This document shows, piece by piece, positions 56,265 to 63,956 of a stretch of DNA of 64,000 nucleotides. The notes beneath the pieces are model-generated. The model made no database searches and was not told the DNA's origin. It saw only the letters and a program-made list of their open reading frames with translations. The stretch comes from Pseudobdellovibrionaceae bacterium (GTDB lineage: Bacteria; Bdellovibrionota; Bdellovibrionia; Bdellovibrionales; UBA1609), in NCBI GenBank assembly GCA_018663505.1, contig JABJQG010000072.1, positions 49,290 through 113,289 on the forward strand, read 5' to 3'. The stretch's first letter is position 1; each line of letters begins with the position of its first letter. Position numbers and translations under genes: made by a program.

Positions 56265-57270
56265 CTTTCCACTTTTTTAGGTATAAGGTTTTCGTCTCCT
56301 GATTTATGGGTGCATACCTTACAAACTTCACATCTTTAGGGATAATGCTTGCATACGCTTTGTGAATCTTTATATTTTGTCTTACAGGTAGCATATAATT
56401 TTTTTCAGCAATAATTTTTTGTCCAGATGAAGACAAAACAAAATCTACAAATTGCATAGCCAATTTAATATTTGTTGATCGCTTTAGGATCCCCATATAT
56501 TCCACATGTACCGGGTATTTAATACTTTTATCCTTAAAAATAACACTTCGATAATTATTATTATTTTCCTCAATCTGATGGTAAAGAGGAGATGTTAAGT
56601 ATGAAAAAGTTAACTGAACTTGTTTCTTTTTGAAAACTCCATAGGCTGAGGACCAAGATGGTAGGACCCTGGCTTTATTTTTAACCAAGCTTCCATAAAA
56701 ACTAAGAGCCTTAGTTAGTCCCATTTCATCAATGAGCCAAAAATAAAACTGCAAACCAGGGGCACTCATTCTTGGGTCTTGAAGTGATATTTTTAATTTT
56801 GTAGCTGCTAAATCTTTAAAGTCGCTTAGCTGTATGGATGGGTCATAAGTATTTATCGCCAGTGGAGACCAATCAAAAGGGTACAAGTGCTTAGATACTA
56901 AATAGGTGCTTGGAAATTGATTGTGCCAAGGGTACTTCTTTTGTTTTATTTCCTCCCAAGAGAGATTCACTTCAGCTTCTGACAAGGAAAATTGATCAAT
57001 CCCCATAACAATATCAACAGGCTCATCTTTATTTAATCGAACACGTTTTAAAATTAATTCTGCATCTCCCGCATTTTTAAATATAACGCTACATTCACAT
57101 TGCTTTTCGAATTCTTTTTTAAGTAGTGGGGCTGGCCCCCAAGAGCTTTGAAATGAAGAGTAAGTAAAAATAATTAACTCATTCTTCGTTTTTTTATTAT
57201 TGTTACAAGAAACAATAGTGAGGCATATCATGAGCATGCCTACAACCTGCAAAATAAAGCGGACTCTCAC
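56239..57270 (-). CDS. thiB: Thiamine-binding periplasmic protein ThiB (lipoprotein form)
   Basis: The protein has a lipoprotein signal (ICLTIVSC, Cys about residue 22), unlike the soluble E. coli form. The start of the mature part, ELIIFTYSSFQSSWGPAP, followed by FEKQCECSV and VDIVMGIDQF, matches TbpA/ThiB, which binds thiamine and its phosphates. GTG 57270 (GTGA overlap with the DoxX stop) is the probable start; an upstream TTG is unlikely. The gene heads the ThiB-ThiP-ThiQ series. Substrate is inferred from resemblance; an iron-type binding protein of the same fold is the alternative. Confidence 0.8.
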   Translation of the reverse strand: MRVRFILQVVGMLMICLTIVSCNNNKKTKNELIIFTYSSFQSSWGPAPLLKKEFEKQCECSVIFKNAGDAELILKRVRLNKDEPVDIVMGIDQFSLSEAEVNLSWEEIKQKKYPWHNQFPSTYLVSKHLYPFDWSPLAINTYDPSIQLSDFKDLAATKLKISLQDPRMSAPGLQFYFWLIDEMGLTKALSFYGSLVKNKARVLPSWSSAYGVFKKKQVQLTFSYLTSPLYHQIEENNNNYRSVIFKDKSIKYPVHVEYMGILKRSTNIKLAMQFVDFVLSSSGQKIIAEKNYMLPVRQNIKIHKAYASIIPKDVKFVRYAPINQETKTLYLKKWKDEVSKITN

Positions 57271-57749
57271 CACCAAATCCCACGGTGCCTTTTAAAGAAG
57301 AAGTAGTCTACACCCATACACCTACCAGCACCCAGCCAAGACAGAGTAAAGAAAACAGCTATAAACAGCTTGTACACCAAAATATCTGCAGGATTAGAGA
57401 TAAACATAAAAAATACAACAATTGATACCCCTAATACTGAAAGAGGACGTACTAAAAAACCAATAATAAAACCAATACCAACAATGTATTCAGAGTAAGT
57501 TATTATATGTGCAAATATCTGCCAATATGCCACAACAAAATCTTGTAAAAAATCTTTAATAAGCTCTGGAGCAATACTCATTGGCACCCACTCATTAATT
57601 AGTTCGGCCAACTGAGGCTGTTCCAAAAAACGACTTTCAGATCTTTTAGATGCTGAGTTTACAAAATAATAACCAATAAAAATTCTTAAAAAAGCAACTG
57701 GGAGTAAATGGCCAATATATTTAAAACTCTCAAAAAATGAAACTATCAT
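57267..57749 (-). CDS. DoxX-family membrane protein
   Basis: The 160-residue protein has four predicted helices (about residues 12-32, 73-97, 100-120, 125-143), the DoxX/DoxD layout, with ending charged residues FFFKRHRGIWW. DoxX-type proteins occur in redox and stress contexts but have no uniform biochemical role. Its stop overlaps the thiB start as GTGA, so it is co-translated with the thiamine-uptake genes. nth lies 20 bases upstream on the same strand. Confidence 0.72.
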   Translation of the reverse strand: MIVSFFESFKYIGHLLPVAFLRIFIGYYFVNSASKRSESRFLEQPQLAELINEWVPMSIAPELIKDFLQDFVVAYWQIFAHIITYSEYIVGIGFIIGFLVRPLSVLGVSIVVFFMFISNPADILVYKLFIAVFFTLSWLGAGRCMGVDYFFFKRHRGIWW

Positions 57750-57768
57750 ACAAACAACCTATAATATT

Positions 57769-58431
57769 TTAGCTCTTTTTGACTAGCCCTTTTTTAGAAC
57801 AACACTTAATTAATGGACAAATTTCACATATGGGCTTACGCGCACTACAAATGGCCCGACCATGTAAAATTAACCAGTGAGAAAAGGCTATCCAATGCTT
57901 TTGATCTATTAATTCATTAAGCTGCCGTTCTAAAATTATAGCATTTTTACCAGATAATAGACCTAAGCGATTAGAAAGGCGAGTTACATGGGTATCTACC
58001 ACTACTCCAGACGCAATATTAAAGGCATTACCAAGCACTACATTTGCTGTTTTACGTCCAACACCTGGCAGCTCTACAAGTAGATCCAAATCCTGAGGGA
58101 CCTTGCCTTCATATTTTTTCATAAGTTGCTCACAACATGCTTTTATATTTTTAGCCTTATTTTTATAAAATCCAGTTGAATACACCGCCTTTTCCAGCTC
58201 TGTTATCTTAGCTGAAGAAAAGGATTTTACGCTGGGGTATTTTTTAAAAAGCTTTGCCGTCACAATATTTACTCTCTCATCTGTACATTGTGCAGATAAT
58301 ATTGTGGCAATAAGTAATTCCTCAGGGGTTGAATAGTTTAGAGCACACAATGGATTCGGGTAAGTTTTATCTAAAATTTTAACTATTTTTTGCACTCTTG
58401 CTTGAAAATTCTTTTTAGATTCTCGTGCCAC
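57769..58431 (-). CDS. nth: Endonuclease III
   Basis: Nth is a DNA glycosylase and AP lyase for oxidised pyrimidines. The 220-residue protein shows ILSAQCTDERVN (catalytic region), the HhH LPGVGRKTANVV with the catalytic Lys (about residue 121), and the Asp in VVDTHVTRLSNRLGL. The Fe-S cluster Cys follow C-x6-C-x2-C-x5-C (CSARKPICEICPLIKCC). Length is normal. It is the first gene of the nth-doxX-thiBPQ run on the minus strand, with the GNAT gene divergent. Together with mutY the window carries two repair glycosylases. Confidence 0.95.
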   Translation of the reverse strand: MARESKKNFQARVQKIVKILDKTYPNPLCALNYSTPEELLIATILSAQCTDERVNIVTAKLFKKYPSVKSFSSAKITELEKAVYSTGFYKNKAKNIKACCEQLMKKYEGKVPQDLDLLVELPGVGRKTANVVLGNAFNIASGVVVDTHVTRLSNRLGLLSGKNAIILERQLNELIDQKHWIAFSHWLILHGRAICSARKPICEICPLIKCCSKKGLVKKS

Positions 58432-58601
58432 TCTCCTACTCCCATTCCAATAAATTTAATCCATTAAGCCCAGTATATACCACCATATTGAATTTCAGAC
58501 GTTAGTCCTGCACTGATTCCTCGTTCTTTGTTGAGGTTTTGACATCTAAGGACAATTTTTAACTAAAATCAAGTATAATAAAGTAACCAGAGGAGGCTAC
58601 C

Positions 58602-59690
58602 ATGGACGGACCTAGAGCAATTCAAATGAATGAACTTGATCAAGTCATTAGTTTTTTAAATGAAAACTTAAGACCAGATCAGTCCTGGACAATTGATCAA
58701 GAGTATCCCGAAGTATTTAATAGTAAAAATACACATAATATCCAAGTAGTCACTGATAATGAAAATATACTCTCACATGCTGCTATTAAGTTTTTTTTAA
58801 TAAAAACACCTTTTGGGTTATTCAAAACCGCAGCAATTGGCTCCGTTGTCACCGACCCAAATCACCGTAACAAAGGACTGAGTCAATCTCTTCTAGAAAA
58901 ATGCATTGCCAGTGCAAAAGAGCAACAAGCTGATTTTGCTATTTTATGGACAGATCTGTTTAATTTTTATCGCAAGCTTGGATTTGAATTAGCTGGCACA
59001 GAGATGAGCATAATTGTAGACAAGAATTTACTAACAACACCCTCAAAATTAAAGTTTATGGACACCTTAAAAATAGCACCAGAGTCTATATTAAACTTAT
59101 ATTCAAAACATACTGTTGGCTCAATAAGAACGGTACAGGAGCTTAATCGATATTTAAAAATTCCAAATACCAAACTGTATACCGCATGGGACAACAATCA
59201 ATTACTAGCATACGCTGTAGAAGGTAAGGGTGCAGATCTCAACGGATATATTCATGAATGGGGTGGTGGAGTCAGTCACCTTGTGGAATTATTTGACTAT
59301 ATTTATAAATCGCAAAAAAAACCAATTACCATCATTAGCCCAGACAATTGTTCAAATTTAATACGTACCTTAAAAGATCATCACCTTACAGTTAATACTG
59401 GTTATCTTGGGATGATTAAGATTTTAAACACAAAAAATTTGTTTTCAAAAATAGTTCGTCACGCCCGATCCTTAGGAGAAAATAAATTTATTTTCTTAGA
59501 ACAGGACAATGAATATATCTTAGGGGTTAAAAGTAATTTATTTAAAACCAATTCAGAGCAAGATGTTATCCAACTCATATTTGGGCCACATAGCGACAGT
59601 CTTCTCAATAAATTTGACCCTGAGACAAAAAAAATAATTCAAAAAGTGCTACCCTTACCCATGTGGTTTTGGGGATGGGATTCCGTATGA
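58602..59690 (+). CDS. GNAT-family N-acetyltransferase
   Basis: The 362-residue protein has a GNAT domain in its first half: VVTDPNHRNKGLSQSLLEKC (about residues 86-105) contains the R/Q-x-x-G-x acetyl-CoA loop, followed by FYRKLGFELAG, a common GNAT end. The second half (residues 160-362) has a different fold, possibly a second degenerate acetyltransferase domain (HEWGGGVSHLV). AGAGGAGG lies seven bases before ATG 58602, and a TATAAT occurs at 58574-58579. Its stop overlaps the lipoprotein start as ATGA. Substrate unknown. Confidence 0.78.
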   Translation: MDGPRAIQMNELDQVISFLNENLRPDQSWTIDQEYPEVFNSKNTHNIQVVTDNENILSHAAIKFFLIKTPFGLFKTAAIGSVVTDPNHRNKGLSQSLLEKCIASAKEQQADFAILWTDLFNFYRKLGFELAGTEMSIIVDKNLLTTPSKLKFMDTLKIAPESILNLYSKHTVGSIRTVQELNRYLKIPNTKLYTAWDNNQLLAYAVEGKGADLNGYIHEWGGGVSHLVELFDYIYKSQKKPITIISPDNCSNLIRTLKDHHLTVNTGYLGMIKILNTKNLFSKIVRHARSLGENKFIFLEQDNEYILGVKSNLFKTNSEQDVIQLIFGPHSDSLLNKFDPETKKIIQKVLPLPMWFWGWDSV

Positions 59691-60556
59691 TACTTAATGT
59701 TAAAAAAATACTTTGCCTACTACTCGCTCTGCAGCTTACTAGTTGCTTGTATTCAGAGGAGGAGGAAAGCGCAAGAGAGCTATTCAACTCTTCAAATGAA
59801 GTGCCCATAGAAAGTATTTTCAAAGAGATTACTGAAATTACCACCACACAAGATTTAACTCAAAAAAAGGTTGGTGAAGGTGTCCACTACGAACTTAACC
59901 AACGAGTTTTCACAGGGTCCATTTATAAATCTCATGACATAGTCACTAGTATAATTTGCAAACATGATCCCGATGTAAATGGCATGGACAGCAACTGCGC
60001 CCCGTCCACTCCGGAAGAGGAAAACTATATCATTTATAAAGTCAGCAACTTTATTGCCACTGCCGATGATAGCGATGTGGATCAAGAAAAACCTTACATG
60101 TTTTATATTCCAAAGCCACTAGCTGCCACTACAACAAAGGCTGTACAGCCAAAATCTTTGCATAGCCATTTATATGCAAAAAACGATGTATCAGCATTTG
60201 CAAATACCTACAGCTATCATAACTTACGAGTTATCCATTTTAAGGGCGATCCTCCTCAAAAAGTAAAAGACTCTGATAATTGTGGAGGCATCAAAGATTG
60301 CCTTATTGATATCAAGCAAATTACTTATGATCGGCTGAATAAAGATACTGCGGGAGTCACTCATCATATAATGATGCTTAGCCCTCAGGTTCCATTTCTC
60401 TCTATGAACCCCCCTCTTGATGGGCCAAATAAATATGCCTTATTTTATTATGACGGAATTTTAAATGAGTGTATCCATCAATGGGTTACACTAGCTGATT
60501 CTGACACTAAGGTGTATGTGAGTAACTGCCGTGTGCTTAGAGATTTTAAGTTTTAG
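59687..60556 (+). CDS. Lipoprotein of unknown function
   Basis: From ATG 59687 (ATGA overlap with the GNAT stop) the 289-residue protein has a lipoprotein signal (LLLALQLTSC, lipidation Cys about residue 19). The mature protein contains an even number of Cys in two groups (ICKHDPDVNGMDSNCAP; DNCGGIKDCLID) suggesting disulfides, and two more near the end (LNECIHQW, VSNCRVL). HSHLYAKND and VTHHIMML carry His clusters that might bind metal. No family is recognised. It is co-translated with the acetyltransferase and followed by a family A repeat. Confidence 0.65.
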   Translation: MILNVKKILCLLLALQLTSCLYSEEEESARELFNSSNEVPIESIFKEITEITTTQDLTQKKVGEGVHYELNQRVFTGSIYKSHDIVTSIICKHDPDVNGMDSNCAPSTPEEENYIIYKVSNFIATADDSDVDQEKPYMFYIPKPLAATTTKAVQPKSLHSHLYAKNDVSAFANTYSYHNLRVIHFKGDPPQKVKDSDNCGGIKDCLIDIKQITYDRLNKDTAGVTHHIMMLSPQVPFLSMNPPLDGPNKYALFYYDGILNECIHQWVTLADSDTKVYVSNCRVLRDFKF

Positions 60557-60605
60557 AGTTTGGGTGCACTTATATGTATAACTTGGAGGCTCTTTTTCTA
60601 GATGA

Positions 60606-60690
60606 AGCCTTTCCATCCGTGGGAGATCAGGGCTGCCGCCCCGAAACCCGCAATTCCCCCACTTCGTGTGGGGGAATCTATTGAAAGGCT
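60606..60690. repeat. Palindromic repeat element, family A, single module (copy 3)
   Basis: The 85-base unit is closed by AGCCTTTC (60606-60613) against GAAAGGCT (60683-60690). Inside are TTTCCATCC, TGGGAGATC, a G/C hairpin around GGGC/GCCC, CCCGCAATTC, and a hairpin ATTCCCCCAC/GTGGGGGAAT (60653-60677) with loop TTCGT, then GAATCTA. Linkers match copies 1 and 2, but the second hairpin is the one found in the other half of those copies. It shows that the basic unit is one module. Confidence 0.88.
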
Positions 60691-60727
60691 ATTATTCAAA
60701 TTTTTACTGATAACGGTTTATTGGTAG

Positions 60728-60752
60728 AACTAATGGCACGTTGCCATTAGTT
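60728..60752. repeat. Perfect 11-bp hairpin downstream of the family A single module
   Basis: AACTAATGGCA (60728-60738) pairs with TGCCATTAGTT (60742-60752) around a three-base loop CGT. The layout resembles the variable hairpins of the larger elements. It is not followed by a T-run. It lies in the convergent gap before elbB, so it may serve as a 3' end structure. Confidence 0.55.
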
Positions 60753-60844
60753 TGCGGAGCCCGAGGCAGCCAGCCTAGTTATCAGGACGTAAAATGTATG
60801 AATAAAAGTAATACCCTTAAACCACAACCAAAAAATTAAAAAAA

Positions 60845-61495
60845 CTAAGCCATTTCAACTAATTCTTTAACCGCACGCTCAATCCCAGTATAGACCTCAA
60901 AAGCATCAGCCTCATCATACATATATGCCGGGGTTGTCACTAGTTTTGATTCTCTATCAGTTGTGTAGTCAGTAACCTCACAAACCACATGTGATGCGCC
61001 TGTTTTCTCAATTTCTTTTGCTGTGGCTTCATCATTACCAATAGTCAGTACAGGATTATGTTTTCCTAAAATTTTTGCAATTAATGCCGGGGCAATACAA
61101 AATGCTCCTATTGGTTTTGATTCCTCATAAAATAGATTCACTATTTTTTCCACCACTGGGTCAACGCTGCAAGCTGCCCCCTTCTTTGCAAAATCACACA
61201 AATGTAATGCTGCCCCGAAGCCACCAGGAAAAATAATCGCATCAAAGGGTTCAGAATTTAGCTCTTCTAATCTTTTAATCTTACCTCGTGTTATCCGAGC
61301 CGATGCCTCTAGTAGATTCTGTTCTCCAAGGGTTTCATCAGAAAGATGGTTCGTAGAAGCCACAATCTTATCCAAAGAAAAAACTTCATAATTAGCACCC
61401 ATTTTTTTTAATGCAATTAAAGTGCTCACTGCTTCTGTGATTTCAGTTCCATCTTTAAACCCACAACCCGAAAGAATAACCGCAAAATTTCTCAT
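60845..61495 (-). CDS. elbB: ElbB/ES1-like DJ-1/PfpI-family protein
   Basis: From ATG 61495 (AGGAG six bases upstream) the 216-residue protein starts MRNFAVILSGCGFKDGTEI, the characteristic ElbB beginning, with Asp/Glu residues of the active site. DAIIFPGGFGAALHLCDFA and GAFCIAPALIAKILG are the DJ-1 nucleophile elbow and following helix; Cys in AFCIAP is the nucleophile. ElbB is annotated as an isoprenoid-related glyoxalase, and its precise reaction is not settled. An ATG at 61501 sits on the ribosome site and is not used. Convergent with the lipoprotein gene. Confidence 0.9.
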   Translation of the reverse strand: MRNFAVILSGCGFKDGTEITEAVSTLIALKKMGANYEVFSLDKIVASTNHLSDETLGEQNLLEASARITRGKIKRLEELNSEPFDAIIFPGGFGAALHLCDFAKKGAACSVDPVVEKIVNLFYEESKPIGAFCIAPALIAKILGKHNPVLTIGNDEATAKEIEKTGASHVVCEVTDYTTDRESKLVTTPAYMYDEADAFEVYTGIERAVKELVEMA

Positions 61496-61715
61496 ACACA
61501 TCTCCTAGAAGAAATTATTTGTTCAATCTCATATTGAGACTAAAACTTCATAATAAATATATACATGTTAGACAAAAAAAATAACATTTAATAAATAATC
61601 AACTTTTTCATTAGCTTACCCATATTCCCTTAATGTTCCTATTGATTTATCCCGAAATAATTAAAGTGTAAATAAAATACCTTGTTTATTTTATTACAAC
61701 ACCAAGGAGAAACAT

Positions 61716-62396
61716 ATGGCTAACATTCTCATCCAAAGTGCACAATCTCGTGACTTACACGGTCTTGAAAGGCTCTTCAATAAGCATCTATACGAAACAC
61801 AGTTTTCCTATAATAAACGGTCAACTGAAGCTCTCATTCGCTACGAAAAACCTAGTTTATTTGTTTGGGATATGCATTCCTTAAACCGAAAAGTAATTCC
61901 CTTCTTAAAAAATCTACGAAACACTGGCTTTCAAGCTCCCATTCTCATACTTGCTAACGAAATCGATAGCAACATTGTTAAAGAACTTAAGCACATAGAT
62001 AGAGCTCACCATGTGAAACTACCCACTGTGCCCAATAAATTAATTAAGCTGACTCATAAACTGGTCACCAATCCAAATATTAAACATCAGGCTTTTACTC
62101 GTTTCGATACCAATCAAACTTTAGATGTTGAAAATATCCTAACCGGTGAAAACTTCGACTCACTCATGAAAAATCTATCCATGGGTGGGGCCTATTGTGA
62201 ATTTGATGGACCAGTTCAGCTCAATAAGGGGGATCTCACTCGCTTAAACCTGAGTTTAGACAATGTTAAAAATACTCACAAAATGAACGCTCAGGTTGTA
62301 TGGAAAGAGCACGACAGCATTCAACAAAAATATTGCGTGGGATTTCGTTTTCTAAATACTCAAGACCTCTACAAACATTTAATGACTCAAACCTGA
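61716..62396 (+). CDS. PilZ-domain protein with receiver-like N-terminus
   Basis: The 226-residue protein has a receiver-like N-terminal part (residues 1-115; VWDMHSLN and ILILANEID without a typical phospho-acceptor context) and a C-terminal PilZ domain (about 125-220). The PilZ signature N-x-S-x-x-G is present as NLSMGGAYCEF, while the RxxxR arginine motif appears as TRFDTNQ, lacking the second Arg, so c-di-GMP binding may be weak. AAGGAG precedes the ATG. It could be an effector for the FHA-GGDEF enzyme elsewhere in the window, or respond only to protein partners. Confidence 0.72.
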   Translation: MANILIQSAQSRDLHGLERLFNKHLYETQFSYNKRSTEALIRYEKPSLFVWDMHSLNRKVIPFLKNLRNTGFQAPILILANEIDSNIVKELKHIDRAHHVKLPTVPNKLIKLTHKLVTNPNIKHQAFTRFDTNQTLDVENILTGENFDSLMKNLSMGGAYCEFDGPVQLNKGDLTRLNLSLDNVKNTHKMNAQVVWKEHDSIQQKYCVGFRFLNTQDLYKHLMTQT

Positions 62397-62472
62397 GCCA
62401 TTAAATGAAATAAACTATCTTATATATGATCCCTTAAGCTGTCTATCAGGGACAGTCTAAAACAAATCAGAA

Positions 62473-63603
62473 CTATCTATCAGCAACAGGAACGTACTTT
62501 AAACTACTTTCCCCTGTCCACTCCCCGCGTGGTCGATAGATTCTATTTTTTGAGTACTGTTCAAATATATGTGCTATCCACCCACTCACACGAGATGTGG
62601 CAAAAATAGGAGTATATAAATCTAATGGAATTCCCATAGAGTAATAAACTGAAGCTGAATAAAAATCCACATTAGGTAGTAAACCTTTTTCTGATTGAAC
62701 AGTATCATCAATGGCTTTAGACATTTCATAGTATTCTGTACCCGCATTTTCACATAGTATTTTGCTCATACCTCTTAGGACCTTAGCTCTTGGATCCCCG
62801 TTCTTATAAACACGATGGCCAAACCCCATAACTTTTTCTTTGTTTTCTAGGGCACTTTTGATCCAGGCTTTAGCATTATCAACTGTTTTGATCTCAAGTA
62901 ACATTCTCATTACAGCCTCATTAGCTCCACCGTGAAGAGGCCCCTTTAATGTTCCAATAGCACTAGTCACTGCTGAGTATAGATCACTTAAAGAAGAAGC
63001 TGTTACACGAGCTGAAAATGCTGAGCAATTTAATTCATGATCCGCATGTAGAATTAAACAAGTATCAAAAACCTTAACCGAATCAGCATCTGGCTCCACA
63101 CCATTCAGCATATGTAGAAAGTTCCAAGCAAAGGATTTTCCAGCCTGCGGGCTCACATACTCTTTAGCCTGGCGAGTTCTTTCAAATAAAGCCACTAGAC
63201 TTCCTACTTTTGCGGTTAACCTTAGGGCAACTTCGTGGCGATCAGCATCCTCGTCAGATTGTGACTTATCGTCCCATAGAGCCATCATAGAAACTGCGGA
63301 TCTTAACCATGCCATGGGGTGAACATTCTTTGTTGGCAATTTTTGTAATAACTCCACCTTTTCAGCTGACAGACTCATGTTGGCATTAAGTTCATTATTA
63401 AACTTTTCTAACTCATTCGCCTTTGGCAGACGACCATTCCACAATAAATAAACAACCTCTTCAAAAGTAGAATTCTCTGCAAGATCTTCAATTAAGTAAC
63501 CACTATAAAATAACTGTGCATCAACTATGGATGATATTCCTGTTGTACAAGCAACAACTCCTTCTAAACCCTTATCTATTGCACCGGCAAAAACCTCAGC
63601 CAT
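62473..63603 (-). CDS. gltA: Citrate synthase
   Basis: The 376-residue enzyme condenses oxaloacetate and acetyl-CoA. Key residues are visible in LHADHELNCSAF, GPLHGGANEAVMRM (first catalytic His), MGFGHRVYKNGDPRAK (second His) and LLPNVDFYSASVYYSMGIP (catalytic Asp). Length is that of the short, dimeric bacterial type, which also includes 2-methylcitrate synthases; GltA is the more likely reading because there is no prp gene nearby. GGGAGA lies six bases before the ATG 63603. The protein ends SLKYVPVADR. Confidence 0.92.
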   Translation of the reverse strand: MAEVFAGAIDKGLEGVVACTTGISSIVDAQLFYSGYLIEDLAENSTFEEVVYLLWNGRLPKANELEKFNNELNANMSLSAEKVELLQKLPTKNVHPMAWLRSAVSMMALWDDKSQSDEDADRHEVALRLTAKVGSLVALFERTRQAKEYVSPQAGKSFAWNFLHMLNGVEPDADSVKVFDTCLILHADHELNCSAFSARVTASSLSDLYSAVTSAIGTLKGPLHGGANEAVMRMLLEIKTVDNAKAWIKSALENKEKVMGFGHRVYKNGDPRAKVLRGMSKILCENAGTEYYEMSKAIDDTVQSEKGLLPNVDFYSASVYYSMGIPLDLYTPIFATSRVSGWIAHIFEQYSKNRIYRPRGEWTGESSLKYVPVADR

Positions 63604-63759
63604 CTTCTCTCCCTTATCGTGTTTGCATATTTATTTTGTGGTTAATTCTAATTACAAATCAGATTCACATTAAGTTTATCACCTTCTCTGTATGAATTGA
63701 TCATATAGTCTATTCAACAATAAATAAAGGCAAAGCGCAGTAACAGCAATGGTTTAACC
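63604..63759. other. Intergenic region upstream of citrate synthase
   Basis: Together with the fragment at 63760-63900, nearly 400 bases lie between gltA and the window edge without a complete gene. The gltA promoter should be here on the minus strand. A/T-rich DNA is seen; no repeat or hairpin is obvious. Confidence 0.4.
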
Positions 63760-63900
63760 TTAAGCCAAGTCTAGGATGACCTGTTTCACTTTTTCAAAGA
63801 CCTCTGGTTGATACAGTAAACCAATGTGACCAGAGGAAGGTATTGAAATATTCTTATACCTAATATTTTTACTATAAACTGTCTCTTCCTTATTTTTAAA
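63760..63900 (-). pseudogene. C-terminal fragment of an alpha/beta hydrolase gene
   Basis: Read on the minus strand, this stretch encodes YKNISIPSSGHIGLLYQPEV followed by FEKVKQVILDLA and a stop at 63760-63762. The Ser-Gly-His with a following helix is the usual end of an alpha/beta hydrolase, with the catalytic His in SGHIG. In-frame reading upstream is blocked by a stop at 63901-63903 and there is no start, so only the C-terminal 46 residues are present. The rest may have been lost or displaced by the sequence at the window edge. Confidence 0.55.
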
Positions 63901-63956
63901 TTAGTTTGTCTCCTTAGTTGGTCTAGGTACACTCTCTTTTCTTAAGGGAGGATATC

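Noticed and set aside
58535..58580. Strong promoter before the GNAT gene (TTGACA and TATAAT)
   Set aside because: The two boxes are nearly 30 bases apart, too far for one sigma-70 promoter; only the TATAAT remains as a possible -10.
62397..62472. Terminator between the PilZ gene and citrate synthase
   Set aside because: Only a 5-bp pairing (CTGTC/GACAG) without a T-run is present.
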